A stretch of 64,000 nt of DNA from Morinoia aosen (GCA_030386875.1 CM059564.1:42056075-42120074); one strand, 5' to 3'. Positions 1 to 13,045 are shown, counted from the stretch's first letter. Made by a program: numbers and translations. Notes: a model not told the origin generated them from the letters alone.

Positions 1-653
1 GTCAACATAAACTGCTACTGTCGGCATAGTCCCAGCCATCAACCTGGTCTCTCTGCTCTCAACCAAACATGGTGATCTTGCTCCAACGCGCCAGCCAAGC
101 GACATTCAGACTGCGAGCCCTGATCTCCAAATCTCAAGATAAGTTTCCCTCTGATTTCATGTCAAATACCAGTCCCCACTCAAGCTTCTGAGTATATTAG
201 GATGTAAATGCGTAGATCGCGTGCGTTCAATTAATGCGTATTTTCGATGATTAATATCTCAATATTTTACGGTGTTCAATAGTGAATTTCTTTGATATTT
301 CCTGTGTCTTTAATAACCCTCGGATAAATAGGAGGAGAGGACATGATGATTCAGAAGAAAAGATGATGTTTGTAGCCAGGAAACACGGCTAAAATGCACG
401 ATTAATTTATGGCCTTAAGCCGTTCGAAACGCTCACCGAAGATTGAATTAAATATTTACTCAGACTTACTCTGAGTTGGTGGCAGCTACCTTGACATTAA
501 CAAGTAGAAAATAAAAGAAATGTGACGAATAATCTTAATGTCACGATTAATAATATCACATGGAAAATATCATGCATCGCAACAAAGAATGACGGCAGAA
601 GAAAATGAAGACCGTGACCTCAGCGAGACAAAATAAAGAGGGTCACGACATAT
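1..653 (+). repeat. Direct repeat LR, copy 1 (left end cut by the window)
   Basis: This stretch recurs at 4109-4761 at a constant offset of 4108 bases, and I saw no mismatch on reading the two side by side. The repeat starts at the first base of the window, so the true unit probably extends further left. It contains AATAAA-like signals near its right end (about 632-637) but no open frame. It ends at the sequence GTCACGACATAT, after which the two copies diverge. It could be a 5' LTR, one arm of a tandem duplication, or a misassembly. The repeat itself is certain; its nature is inferred. Confidence 0.93.
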
Positions 654-3600
654 GGCGGCTGAGCGTTGGGATTTGAGTTTTGCTTTAAATGTAAATGTTA
701 CTGTAAAATCTCATGCCTACCGAACTTATACCTCCGAATAAAAATATATACGTGCATTCAAACATTCAAATTTAAAAATTGATATTTGGCCGACTAAAAA
801 TAATTTCTTTATCTGAATCATCTCGTCTCTCTCTTCCTAATGAATACTTATTTGCAGAATGTCATTTGGAACGATAGAGTAATGTTGTACTAATATTTCA
901 TATTTCAATATTGTCGATAGACTCATAATAGGTACGGATGTGCAACGTATCCCTCCATCAATTAAATTTAACTACCATGTATGTAACATTTTCTGCACTA
1001 CCCAACGTTAAAACTGTAATGTAAAAACTGAAATGTAACAACATGCTACGTTGGAGACGAATGTTAGGATCGAACATTCCTCAATCCTTGAGAGAGCCGG
1101 CTTTGCCGCGGCAGCTCACGCCCTCGCCAATGGAATGTGAGACTATAAACAAAGCCCACGTACCGGCGTACGAACTGCCACAAAGCCACACTCAACAGCT
1201 TTCCATGATTCGAAACTTCAATAATGCGAACGATAAATGTTGTGAATCACGATTTTCTTAGTCTAGGCATGTAATGTTTACGTTTTCTAATGAAAGATAA
1301 ATTTAATTACATGTGAGAACGTAAAAATTTAATTATTTCATCATTACTGCGTGTAAGATTTCTTATTCGACGTTCATCAAACAAATTACTGCGGATACCA
1401 CGGCATAATTATGTCAATATCATGTGAATTATTATTCAAAATTTAAATACTAATGATCTTACACGAAATTTGTCTGAGGATTTACTACGGATGCTAGGAA
1501 TTGCTATTACAATTTAAAGTCAACGTATAATAAATTTATTCTTTTTCCAATATATGATGTGCGATTTCTTGATCAATTATCTGGGTATTACGTACAATGA
1601 ATTCAAATCGAATTACCAATGACATTATTCCAATGAGGATGAATGTAAACTGGAGACATTTGTCTGCTATTAGAATTACTGGTGAGTTAAGGTTTGCAAA
1701 AATTTAATTACGGTTCCTTGGACCAATCTCATTTTGGCGTATAATCTAAAGAATTAGATTTACTATTACTCTTAAAATAATTAATAACCTGCGAATACCT
1801 CACATGGGGACTCTTACTGTCACTGAAACGTAGTATAAATGATGCGCGAACTACTAGGAAAACACAACAACGTATCTGAATAGTGAAATAAATTCAATTC
1901 GTGATTTCAAAGAAAAATTTGATACAGCCAGGATTTATTTCTAACGAAAGAATTCAGTCACGGCGATCTCATATTAATATGTTTGCTCAAACGTTCTACT
2001 GGTCCCGAACATAACTATGAATTTCATTGCGTCGAGTTGGTCAAATTTAAATAATATGTATAATTTTGTAATTAATATTTCTGTGTGGGGAAAATAGTTC
2101 AATTTTATTTCACTTTCATGTATTTCGATAATTCCGTAAATGTGTGTGTACTCGTAGGATGTAATTAATTTTAAACTTTGCGATCTATACTTAAATAATT
2201 TTTTTGAACCTTATGTTCTATTCGTAATTTGCTTATAATAACGTAAAACTCAAACGTAGGATGCTTAAGTCTTTTTGTAAATACTTGGGAGTTTGAGAGG
2301 GAAGGCTTGGTTGATGTGGTGTAAGAGGGAGACTTGGGAAAAATTAAAGAAGAACATCAGAACAAACACTTAATGGGATTGACCTTTCAGGAGTGGTGGA
2401 TGACATCAGCTGAGCGCGGCTGAACGCACGCGCCGGCACAATCACTCACCACTCACCATGGTTGGTGAGAGCGGCACCTCCACGAACACGCGCTGCACCA
2501 CCGCTCTCACCGTCGCCCTGCTCGAACGGTATCACTACTACGGGTAGGCCGCGCACACACGAACGCACGCTGCACACCGCTCCTTACTCCGCCATCTACC
2601 TCGACGCTTGGAGCACGACGCAAGACGACAACCACCTGAGCTCGCGCACCGACTATCAGAAAACGGCGAGGCGTAGAAAACTTCGCCAGGCGGCAGCTGG
2701 CTATCTCGACACGCAGCTGCAGACCTGAGCTCGCACACCGACTGGTAGAAAACGAGTACGCGAAGAAAACTTCTTATCAGCGGACTGGGTCGACGACCGC
2801 GGCTAATTTTCTACTGAGGCACGGTGAATAGAAAACGACTGGCATTTAAAATTTAAAGGACAGCTCAACATTGGGATTTCAATCACGACTTCGGACTTCG
2901 GATGGATTCGACGACGACGGCTTCAGATGTAATCAACGACGATGAAAATAATACGGAGGCCCAGATGAAAATCAACGTATCAACTCAAAGATCTCAGCAT
3001 AAAGGCAGCGAATCCTACGCAACCCCAAAAAAGATGATGAACTCCACGAGATTGTAGTCCACTTCGACCGACGACACACGGAATATATTTCGGAGATCTC
3101 TATAAGACTTCTGCAAAGTGGTGGAGCAAGTCATGCAGCCCAGGACTATACGACTTGGGTGTATTTGGAAGTGTTCGCTACACTTCCGAGGGTTTTCACT
3201 CTCAAGGATTACTGCAGTGATCCACGCAACGGAGGGAGAAGTCGGTGTCATCTGTAGGACACGGTTCTGCCCATAGGACAACTATAATGACTCCTTCATT
3301 TGACGACTCTAAATCAGCGCTCGCCAGAAGAGCAAACTCCAGTTGTAAGCATCTTGACTCTTCCCATGATCCGCGCATTAAAGGCGTCGGCTGCACGTGT
3401 GAGCAACGTCGAAGATAAGCCCTTCGAGCGCAAGCAGGAGCTTGTGATTTGTTCGGCCACGGGGGATTCTGTTATGCTTCTCTGCATAACTGTGTAAGGA
3501 ATATCGCTAAGGATCCGAATAATCGTCCGGCCAACGACTTATTCATAAAGGATTCAAAAAGACCGACCATTAAGCCTGATTTCTGCGAGAAAGCATCACA

Positions 3601-4108
3601 TCGTTGAATTCTAGAACAATCGACTCTTCAGGGACAACGTTCGAACGTCGCCGATACAAGTAGCGAACGATCACGCCAGCCGAAGATGCCAAGAACCTCA
3701 ACGGATGTCTTCATTTGCTTTAATTAATATGTATAACATTGTTTGTGGGGATTTTTATATAGTAATGAGGATAAGGTTAATGATGTATGTTTTCTATTCA
3801 ATAGTAGGGATATATCACGTTCTTATTGGTAACCTTGTTAAGTTGTTATTCAAAGTTGGCACCTCAAGGTGACGCCGAACGCGGGTTGCCTGAGGGACTC
3901 AGAGGGAGAGGGCGGCAGTAGAGGCCAGGACACGATCACAAGCAGCCGCATAAGAGTTTGTTCCTCTACCTTGGTCCAGTTGGGCCGAGGTCTTGCCTCT
4001 TAAATTCACTACTCAAAGCCATCCTAGAATATCTGTGTCCTCATTCGCTCGAAAGTGATTAACTTCAAGAATACTCAACTGCAGTGCCAATAACGTAAAC
4101 TAGAGATT
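654..4108. other. Segment between the two direct repeats; possible internal part of a non-autonomous LTR-like element
   Basis: About 3.45 kb lies between the LR copies. Positions 654-2400 are AT-rich with nothing recognisable. Positions 2420-2790 are markedly GC- and CpG-richer and hold a ~50-bp direct duplication at 2635-2684 and 2724-2773 (period 89). An ATG at 2902 opens a frame of about 52 codons, and an overlapping frame at 3033-3257 (75 codons) continues after an apparent shift near the A-run at 3027-3032. This may be the relic of one longer acidic, gag-sized frame. I see no protease, reverse transcriptase or integrase motif and no zinc knuckle. Calling this an LTR element is therefore a guess resting mainly on the flanking repeats. 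Confidence 0.3.
2635..2773 (+). repeat. Short direct duplication, period 89
   Basis: A block starting CTGAGCTCGC and ending AGAAAACTTC occurs at 2635-2684 and again at 2724-2773, with a few substitutions and small differences. It lies in the GC-rich patch between the two long direct repeats. Confidence 0.65.
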
Positions 4109-4761
4109 GTCAACATAAACTGCTACTGTCGGCATAGTCCCAGCCATCAACCTGGTCTCTCTGCTCTCAACCAAACATGGTGATCTTGCTCCAACGCGCC
4201 AGCCAAGCGACATTCAGACTGCGAGCCCTGATCTCCAAATCTCAAGATAAGTTTCCCTCTGATTTCATGTCAAATACCAGTCCCCACTCAAGCTTCTGAG
4301 TATATTAGGATGTAAATGCGTAGATCGCGTGCGTTCAATTAATGCGTATTTTCGATGATTAATATCTCAATATTTTACGGTGTTCAATAGTGAATTTCTT
4401 TGATATTTCCTGTGTCTTTAATAACCCTCGGATAAATAGGAGGAGAGGACATGATGATTCAGAAGAAAAGATGATGTTTGTAGCCAGGAAACACGGCTAA
4501 AATGCACGATTAATTTATGGCCTTAAGCCGTTCGAAACGCTCACCGAAGATTGAATTAAATATTTACTCAGACTTACTCTGAGTTGGTGGCAGCTACCTT
4601 GACATTAACAAGTAGAAAATAAAAGAAATGTGACGAATAATCTTAATGTCACGATTAATAATATCACATGGAAAATATCATGCATCGCAACAAAGAATGA
4701 CGGCAGAAGAAAATGAAGACCGTGACCTCAGCGAGACAAAATAAAGAGGGTCACGACATAT
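4109..4761 (+). repeat. Direct repeat LR, copy 2
   Basis: This is the second copy of the repeat at 1-653, in the same orientation and apparently identical. The sequence left of it (about 3720-4108) cannot be compared with copy 1 because copy 1 is cut by the window edge, so the unit may begin anywhere left of 4109. A purine-rich run lies at 3898-3912 and could be a polypurine tract if this is a 3' LTR, but no TG start follows it directly. Confidence 0.93.
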
Positions 4762-6140
4762 AAGTAGGGAATTATACTGAAAACTTGCACTCCCCTCAAG
4801 AAGAAATCGGTGCCACTCAAAAATGTCAACAAAAACAAGATTCTACAATTATAGAGTGCATAACCAATAGAATTCAGAATTCTATGGTCATAATTCAACG
4901 TGAAAGAAGAGAAAACAATCTATTGCGAACATAAGTAAGCAATTATCCAATGCAAAACTGATTAAAGTCATAATTTCATAAGGAAAATTTAGCGTGAAAA
5001 GCGGAAAAACAATCTTACGCTCATCAGAATCGACAGGTATGAAGGGTCCTATGCTCGCCAGCACTGAGCGGAGGTAAATTTTCCATCTCAAGACAAGGAA
5101 GGAAATGCCTCAAGCCTCGTCAGGCGCAGGTGGGCCCAGCTAGACGAGGGCTGTTTCGAGTTGTCACTCGCACAGCCCACGAGCTAAAAGAAACTCCCCG
5201 CTTTGCGAATCGATTTAGAATACAGAGAGAAATGCAGGAGAGGATATGGTCTGCAATTAGATTAACGCCGCTGAATTCTGCTAAAATAAAACTAAATGAA
5301 CGGGAAATGAGTTCGAAAATATAAGGACTATGGAGACAATTAACTGCAATTGAGTTGACGTTGATGAAATCTGTGATTCTCGCCAATTTCTGTGGTAATC
5401 CAATGAATTTAATGTACGGATTTACAGATCGTAGAAACAAATCATACTTCGCCCATTGCTTTAGGCACGCTTTATTTAGCCTGCCGAATCCAATGCTACG
5501 CTTGATTTCAACCAAAGACCTGTAGGCAACATTGAGTTATTTTCATAGGCGTTCAGCGGGAGACATTTCAATAAGCTACGTGCATCTCAGCATTTGATTG
5601 ACAAGGCTTCTAGATCTGCTGTAGGAGACACGCAACGCGTCGTCCTACAAAAACCAGCTATCGTGGTTGCCTTGAGAAATGCACGTAAAAAGAGCGTTAA
5701 GACGAGTTTTTTCCGGCGCTTAGGCAGAGTAAACAGAGACGAGGCTCAGTTTACTCTAAGGAATAATAAGTGTCGGGTGTGCAGCGCAAACAAAAAACGG
5801 CCATGTTTAACGAGCTGCACCTCGGAGACATAGTGCATACTGAACGCACACTAGCCAAATCTTGAGGAAAGTATCGCAGGCTTTTTGTTTCCAGCTCACG
5901 AAAGGGAAATGCTTCCAATTACTACACACTTTTAAGCGATTACGCTACTTTGTTGCTCAGTTTATTTGCAGTAAAACATTGAATGAGATATATTGGGATG
6001 AAAATCCTAGCGCTTTAAAGATTATGCGTAGCATAAAGCCCTTCATATGAGAAATACAAGATATATGCGTTTGAAGTTCATGTAACGTGAAATAGACAAG
6101 TATACTCTTTTGAATAAAATTGATCATTCTGCTCAGTGTT
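4762..6140. other. No gene recognised
   Basis: The stretch holds a 131-codon open frame on the minus strand (5120-5515) and an 80-codon frame on the plus strand (5594-5833), neither resembling a known protein. A weak, decayed duplication of a GTGAAA...GAAAAACAATCT block lies near 4895-4925 and 4990-5020. Confidence 0.6.
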
Positions 6141-6368
6141 TTAATACTTTGACAATGACGTGAGTCACCGGAAGTACACGGAGGGAGTTTTCATAATGCT
6201 ACTGACCGACAGTAGAAACAAACTCAATTTTTATGAATACTTAATTACAGCTGAATAATCTCACGATTCAGTTAATGTTAGCTATATTAAACATTGCTGA
6301 CTATAACTGACTTTAAATTTGAGTTGAATGTTAAACTTCAGTTTTACCAGCAGCAGTCAAAGTGCTAA
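6141..6368 (+). mobile_element. TTAA MITE, family B, copy 1 (~228 bp)
   Basis: The left end is TTAATACTTTGAC. The right end is GCAGTCAAAGTGCTAA, whose reverse complement TTAGCACTTTGACTGC matches the left end, giving imperfect terminal inverted repeats flanked by (near-)TTAA. The body aligns over its length with 24287-24512 (same strand) and in part with 33987-34213 (opposite strand). There is no coding capacity. TTAA target duplication is the hallmark of piggyBac-type transposition, so this is inferred to be a non-autonomous piggyBac-like MITE. Confidence 0.75.
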
Positions 6369-9300
6369 AAAGGTCAGTTAATCATTTCTGTCCGTTCTTG
6401 TACGTTCAGTAATGGACTTTTCTTCCCACATCTAGCGACTTCAAAAATAAGTCATTATATCACACAGACCCCGAGCACTGCACTCATCGTATCCACGATA
6501 CTGCGGTGTCTCAGATGACACCAAGCAGACCGCACTAACTCAAGACGCTCTTGTACACACCGAGCACCAAGGAGCAAAGTTTCGAACAGCGAATATATCA
6601 AAAGGAAATTGCAAACCAAAGCACCTCAGCTCCCGAGTTTGAGAACTTTATCTGCATCTAGAAATGAAATGCACATCACTTATGGAAACAGCGTTCGAGT
6701 TAAAGGGGACAAGTTGTCTAGGCAACACGAGGAATGTTTACACTTTGAAACCAAAGCGCTCGCGGTTCTCATCAGATGATGCATTGCACCCTGCAATTTG
6801 AAATAGAATCGTCCTCGGCAGCGAGCGCAAAAATTAATGACGACATCGCTGTTAATGGCTCAACGGCGCCGTAAATAAAGTGATGCACGACTTAAATAAT
6901 TGCAAATATACGTGCAAGATTTCTTCTTTAATTGAAACGAATGTCACGACAGAAATAAGTATGGTTAATAATTGAAAGTTATTAACACCAGACACTGAGG
7001 TTATGGGTATGGCTTACTTGCAGTCGCAATGAGCATATTTGTAGAGAATAAATCTCACAAATCGTTCAATAATTAACAATGCTAGCAATACTAAGAACAT
7101 TCGGTATTGCTGAACATTTTCAATGTACGAGTGCACATACATAGCACAGATGGTCGATCACGCGAAAAAGAAAACATTATCATGTCAAATTACACAATTT
7201 AGCAGCATGTGCGGCACCAATTATTAAATGTGCTATTTCTCATCTAAAATATCCTCTCAAAAAACACACTCTACACGATAAAAATAACCGTACAGGGAAG
7301 CTATCGTTAACGTCGAAGGAAAACACAGCATAATCTACTCGGAGCACCCGAGCAATATTCCAGAAGACAGAAAATAACGCACGTTAATATTATTAGGACC
7401 ATAAAATAGTGACACGCTGAGAGCTGACGAGCATCACTGGGCAAAGCCCGCCTTGGCACTGCAGCGGCAGTGGCACTGCACTGTGGAGGAGACGCTGGTG
7501 TGGCGGCACGCAGGATGTGACGACACAAGAGGGTTCACATGCACCGTGAGAACACGCGCCACTCATGTGCTAATAGCATCAGTAGCACAGTAGTTGCATC
7601 ACAGGTGCAACTTGTGCAGTCTAGTTTTTACGTATGTGTTTATGCTCAAGTATAGGTTCTCTATAGGGCGGCTATTATCGTAGACATTTTGGTAAAAAAG
7701 TTAGATTAGATGTAGCTGCTTCGTTGAAAGCGTCAAATGTTATCAGTGACCCATTTCTTCAATTTCGTCGACTTACTGCGGTCTACTACAAAATGCAGTC
7801 AAATTTTCGGTTAAATGAATCATTCAGACAGTTATGGCCTCGTGAAATTAATAAATCTGATCAAATCAATCAAATCGACGTGTGTGTCTATAGATTAACT
7901 AGTCGAACTTTACCAAACATATCTACACAATTAATAAAATACATATAAGAATATTATAATACGAATAAAAGCATTTCAAATAATGCTGCGCTAGGCAGTT
8001 TAGAGGCGATGTAGCTCAGGCGACAGATTTGCGCAAAAGCAGACATGGTATACGGTCAACATGGCTCTCAGAGCTCAGGTATGTTTCGGCACGGAAATAT
8101 TAGAATTGTTTGTAGTTTGTTAGCAAGATTATAAAACTTGTCTGGAACTTTAAAGTTTAGGGAAGTTAGAGGGCGAGTTGAGGCAAAGTTCCTTCAAAAT
8201 AACACCCGACGAAGCTGGCCTTCTGCATTCGACAGCCAGTAAAGGATGCAGCATAAGCCGCGTCTCACCTGAAATTAATACGTCACATTGCGCACAACTT
8301 CTGCAGCCTTGTTAGGCTCAAGTCACATCAGCAAATCTTGAAGACAAATTTTCATCTAATGTAAAAATCAATCACCAGAAGTTAAATGGCAATAATGATT
8401 GTACGGAACAAAGAAGAGATTTGCTGCATTTGTATCTGCCATCAATTATTTTCGAAATAAATCTTGCGTTCTGGCATCATCATCAGCGTCGTGCGTGAAA
8501 AACAGACGTTTGGCCTTTGTTAAAATTACAAAACGTTAATTATCAAAATTTGAGTTAAAAACTGCTTTTTATCGCGAATTGTTTATATGAGCATGCATGA
8601 AGGTAGGCCTGCGAGGTATATATATATATCCTCTTACTAAAGCCTTTTTTCAAACAATTTATTTACAAGTGATCAAGAAGATTGTGTTTATATATCTCTA
8701 ATACCCCGTATCTCAACTTACCACCATAGCTCTGTTATTATTCATAGAAATTAGCTACCTTATCCAATTTGTCATAGAGTATGAAAAGTGTCCCAAGAGT
8801 TATTTAATATTTAAGATTTATTTAATATTTAAGAGAATATTTTAACCAAGTCAGAGATTCGAACAATTAAGTAGGTAGGTACTTAAAATAACCTGATGAA
8901 GGTCTATTGGATATCACAAGTAATTTCCTCAAGTGGAGAGAAAGAAAAGTACGACGAGGAAATGTTCGGCCTGTAATGCTACAAACACCCACTATAAACT
9001 TCTCCACAAAATTGCAGAAGCCATTTCTGCTTATGTTAAATGAGTTTTATTTGACTGGATGGAAGTTTTTGATAAATGAATATACAAGTACACTTTGTGG
9101 GTCTAACGGTGAACGAAAATCCATTGCGATCAGATATACAAGAGGTGTAGGTGACAATACTCAAAAAAGTCTTGCAAGTTCACTTTTAGCTTCGAGTTCT
9201 GCATGGCGTTACAAAAGAAAGTGGTAGGTGGCAGATATTGAAGTAGTCATAGAGTATTCAAGTGACACCGTGTTTTAACCAGTCATACGACCAAGCGCTG

Positions 9301-11481
9301 TCGAAATAACTACGTACTTCACAGACTGCAATTCTATTGATATGAATTATTGAATGTCAGTCACTCTGAAGTGGTCCGTCTTCACGCACGAATAGCAAGG
9401 ACCACAAGATGTGATGTCGTGATGTTATGATTTAAAAAGCTTCAACATGGAAACACCGACTGCAATCAAGTCCAAGGCGACATAAAAAATGAGTTATATC
9501 TATTGTGCGTAGAGAAAAAAGAAAATACAATGAAATAAACCCCGTAGGTTACACATGGTGTGACTGATGAAAACGTTAACTTTAGGAAGCTAACAATCAT
9601 TTGCCTCCATTACTTATAACCATTTTGAAGCGCTCATTCACCGTTTACGACAGAAACGACGCAAAAGCTGCGCAGAAACGTCAAAGAAACGGCACGTGCT
9701 CGCAAATTTCAGAACGTATCCACCCATCACTAGCGCATGGAGAAGGATCACTGCCTAGACCTATCACGAATTCCAGCGACATGGCTGATCATAAAAGTCT
9801 TGTGCAAATAACACGACCAAGTAGAGCGGCAGCTCAGGTCTCAGTGCACAGCAATTTTCTTAGACGCCGAAGACGCAATTTATCGGCATCGAGCTTGACT
9901 TATGTATGAGCTGGCATTGGCATCTGTCCCGTCACTCGAGCCTGGTCATTTGCTGAACATACCTTTTTGGTGTATTACAACCGACGCCAGGGCGACCTGG
10001 CGAGCGATGGAAGCAGACCCCTCTCCTCGCCGTCCATGAGAGGGACACTAAATGTTTTCCTAAAAGCTGTTTTAAATATTTTGATTTGATCCTTTAGGAG
10101 GAATGGCCTTTGGAAATATGAAATACTATTTTGATGTACTGCGCAATGTCGCCTAGGAATTAGGCATGTACTGCAACACTCGTCACTTCTTGTATTTTAA
10201 CCTTCAATGAAATTAAAATCTTTTAATACCGATAATACGTAGGGTAGTAGAACTACAAAGAAGGCATTTAATTAGATATGAGAGTCACCACTGGCTGGCG
10301 TATCATCGCTTCGTACTCGATTATACAAGCAGCATATCATAACACTCAAAATTAAATTGGCAGGAGCACTGGTTTATATAGGCAAAATATCACAGCACTT
10401 GAATTCTTTTCTAACAAACGTTTTTTTAACAATTTATTTACCACAGGTGATACAGAGGTAGAATGTTTCTTAAGTCTAGTAACGTGAGTTTATTATGACA
10501 CTAAAAGGTCAACAGTAGAATGAAACGTAAAATTCTCCATTGCATTTCGTCGGAGTACCATTTCAGTTGCGTTAGAAATCGGCTCGAGCGAGCAAACCCA
10601 GCATTGTGCGAGGAGTCCCAGAAATAGACTAGATATGGTCACGACGGACTGAGGGTCTATAAGACGACGACCTAATTAGTTCCCTTTCCTCTACAGATAC
10701 TATGTTCAATGGTATTGACGGCTCGGCAGTCCCATCTCCCAATCGCTTCCCCAAGACTAGCAAAATCCTCACAATTCAAGGCTTACGTGAATGAACGATG
10801 CTTGATTTCCGATATCAAAAAATGTGTTGGGATCAGTACTGAAGCTTTGCAATAAACGGAGCTATATTGGATCGAGCTTAATTACGCTCGAAGGTTTATG
10901 AATGTCTTGGTCTAGAAACGTGAGCTCAGCGGTTCAGTCAGAATATCTCGTCATTTCACTGATTTTGTGCAGCAAAAATTTTTTCCACATATAAAACTTT
11001 CAAAAGAACGGGATTTGAATAATTGCTGAGAAAGTTGAGAATATATTACTTGCTCACAGCAAAAATAGCTCAAAACGAGCATCACAAGCAAAAACTGAAA
11101 GCCGAAAGCAGGATGTACTTTGAAAGTTACATCGACGACTTCTTTATAAATAAAACGTAAGTAATATGAACCCCAACTCTCCTCGGGTTATTTTTGCAGA
11201 AAGGTTGGGTTCGTCGAGAGGGGAAATGTTAGTGAGAACGGCGCAGTACAATGCCACAATGTATCGCATGTCGACTACCAAGAAACGCTCCCCCGTGGAG
11301 TAGCCAGAGAGCTGCCCCGTCTAATTACCTATTAAGGATCGCATGGCAGGGACATACAGAGAGAACCACGACGTCGTAAATGGTCGACTGCTCAGCGTCA
11401 TATCAGTATCAAGAATAAAAAACGAAAATAGGCATCCGTTACTGCGATTCACGTCGACTAATTGAAGTAATAACTTAGGAC
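6369..11481. other. Long stretch without recognisable genes
   Basis: About 5 kb of AT-rich DNA. The longest open frames, 8907-9227 (106 codons) and 9601-9909 (102 codons) on the plus strand, resemble nothing I know. Small structures seen are a two-copy 19-bp repeat of TTATTTAATATTTAAGA at about 8799-8835, a short TA run at 8618-8630, and a 7-bp hairpin (CGCCAGG, loop GCGA, CCTGGCG) at 9985-10002. Confidence 0.6.
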
Positions 11482-11565
11482 AGATTGATTATAAGTTAGT
11501 TTCAGCCTCCTTTACCAAAACAAAGATGTTCAAAGGGAGGAAGGATGAAGGCACCAGTTAGTATA

Positions 11566-11576
11566 GAGTTAATGAA
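11566..11576 (+). repeat. Target-site duplication (left) of retroposon copy 2
   Basis: GAGTTAATGAA is repeated exactly at 11938-11948. Both belong to the older family member that was the insertion target, which fixes the ends of the inserted copy. Confidence 0.85.
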
Positions 11577-11937
11577 GTTTAGTTTAGTTTATTAGTTAGT
11601 TTAAGCCTCCCTATCCTCAACAAATGAGATGTAAAGAGAGGAAGGAAGAAGGCACCATTTAGTATGGAGCTAAGGGAACGTGGAATCTATGCAGAAAGGG
11701 CACAGAAACAGAAAGCTAAGAAAGAAGTTCATGAAACAAGAAAAAGTTGAAGAAGAAAGTAGTAGGCGGTGAAAAACAGGACAGCAGTGAACCGAAAAAA
11801 GATGGTCCGTAACACAACAAAAACCTATTCTATTTTAACAAAAAGAAAGCCTACCTAACCTTTAGCTCGGGCCCTCACATTGTCCCCCTGGGAGCGCTAA
11901 TTCCCATAGATACAATAGTTGTATCCCCCTGAGGGGA
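11577..11937 (-). mobile_element. TAATC-tailed short retroposon, copy 2, nested in copy 1
   Basis: This 361-bp insertion is bounded by the direct repeat GAGTTAATGAA at 11566-11576 and 11938-11948. An 11-bp target duplication is typical of LINE-mediated retroposition. Its minus-strand 5' end has two adjacent hairpins: CCCC-TCAG-GGGG, and GATACAA/TTGTATC with a 3-nt loop. Its 3' tail is of TAAAC/TAACT type. It is very close to copy 3 (13360-13729), my rough reading being above 90% identical. I see no convincing A and B boxes, so a tRNA origin is not supported. Confidence 0.88.
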
Positions 11938-12283
11938 GAGTTAATGAAAAGCAATCTATGCACAAAAGGTGTTTTCGCACAGCATCCCGGGCGCATAGAA
12001 CAGGTAGTTAAGAATGAAAGTTAGGAAACAAGAAAAACTTGCATAAGAAAGTCATAGGTGGCTACAAACATGACAGCAGTAAACCAACTCTGTAACGAAA
12101 CAAAAAAATCAATTGTATTTCAACAAAAGGAATCTACCTAACCTTTAGCTTGGAACCTTACACGTTCCCACAGGGAGCGCTAATTGTCCTAGATCCAAAA
12201 GTTGTATCCCCCTGATGGCAATAAGTTACGAATGAGAACCTGCTCTAAACTAAAGGTAGACAGGCATTTGATGACACGCTATT

Positions 12284-12418
12284 TAATTTTTAATATGAGT
12301 AACAGGATCTCTAAAAGGTGCTCGCAGACGCAGAATGTCCAATATAATCACAAATAAAACAGGAGATGTTATAAGCTCCATGCAGCTGTTCTGCTGGAAA
12401 GGATTGTCATGTTTTCAC
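12284..12418 (+). repeat. Dispersed repeat D, plus copy (135 bp)
   Basis: This block matches the reverse complement of 16463-16597 over about 135 bases, with scattered substitutions and few indels. It starts at TTTTTAATATGAGTAACAGG and ends at GATTGTCATGTTTTC. It has no open frame and no obvious terminal repeats. It is an unknown dispersed element or a fragment of a longer one. Confidence 0.85.
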
Positions 12419-12786
12419 AATTCTTGACTTCAGAAGCAAAGCAGTAAAACACAATGAGCATTCAGATTTTATCGTTAGCCATTGATTGGCTATAGCACGC
12501 ATTTATCAGCCTTTCACAGTTCCAAAATCGTATTTATATCACGACTCCCATTCGGGTGATAATAAATAATCGGTCATTCAACAACGACTAATGTCCACCT
12601 ACGCAAGCACAACTTCCCAGCCCAAAATCTCTACGCAACAAAGAAAAAAAATCCTTCCCATCGAAATAAAGTGGCAGCAATTGTGGGGCTTAAAGTGGCA
12701 GCACTTCCACACGAAGCAAAATATTAAGCTAAACTTCAAATCACGGACGTGGGTAGAGAGGACTTGAGAACTCCAGAGCGCCAGCA
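12419..12786. other. No gene recognised
   Basis: AT-rich unique-looking DNA without repeats or recognisable frames. Confidence 0.5.
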
Positions 12787-13045
12787 ATGGCAGGAATTAC
12801 AGGAATGGAGATCATTGAAGCCCCTCGCGACCGCCTTTTCTTCGGGGTCCCGGCCGCTGACTGGGCAACGCGGGGCTGCTTTGCGGTCACCTGCTATCTA
12901 TATAATAATCCTCTTGTTCTTTCCTTGTATCCTAAGTTAATTAGTTTGTTAGTTAGTCAGTCAGTCCGTTATGCTGTCCGCTTTCAGTTAGTCCGTCCGT
13001 TACGCTTAAAATTTCGTCCGAGTTTGCAGTATCATTATATTAAAA
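12787..13045 (+). other. Possible end of a non-LTR element
   Basis: The patch 12840-12910 combines a GC-rich GGGCAACGCGGGGC block with a following CTATCTATATAATAAT. The next 100 bases hold TTAG/TCAG/TCCG short repeats ending in GTCCGTCCGTTACGC. Both patterns resemble ends of RTE-like or related invertebrate elements as I remember them. No ends or target duplications could be fixed, so this is only a suggestion. Confidence 0.25.

Larger units (their letters stand above)
11482..12218 (-). mobile_element. TAATC-tailed short retroposon, copy 1 (older, split by copy 2)
   Basis: The family is read on the minus strand: a fixed 5' end (plus-strand right end, TATCCCCCTGAGGGG in good copies) and a short-repeat tail of TAATC type at the plus-strand left end. 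This copy runs 11482-11576, is interrupted by a second family member at 11577-11937, and resumes at 11949-12218 after an 11-bp target duplication. It is more diverged than the inserted copy. No open frame is shared between copies. The length without the insert is about 365 bp, as in the other full copies. Confidence 0.82.

Noticed and set aside
3743..3885. LTR boundary (TGTGGGG start and a GGTGACGCCGAACG primer-site-like block)
   Set aside because: There is no polypurine tract before the TG, no matching second LTR, and the block cannot be tied to a tRNA end from the sequence alone.
8640..10480. Possible shared repeat at about 8648-8690 and 10425-10470 (AACAATTTATTTAC...GTGAT)
   Set aside because: Similarity covers only about 30 AT-rich bases and does not extend; likely chance.
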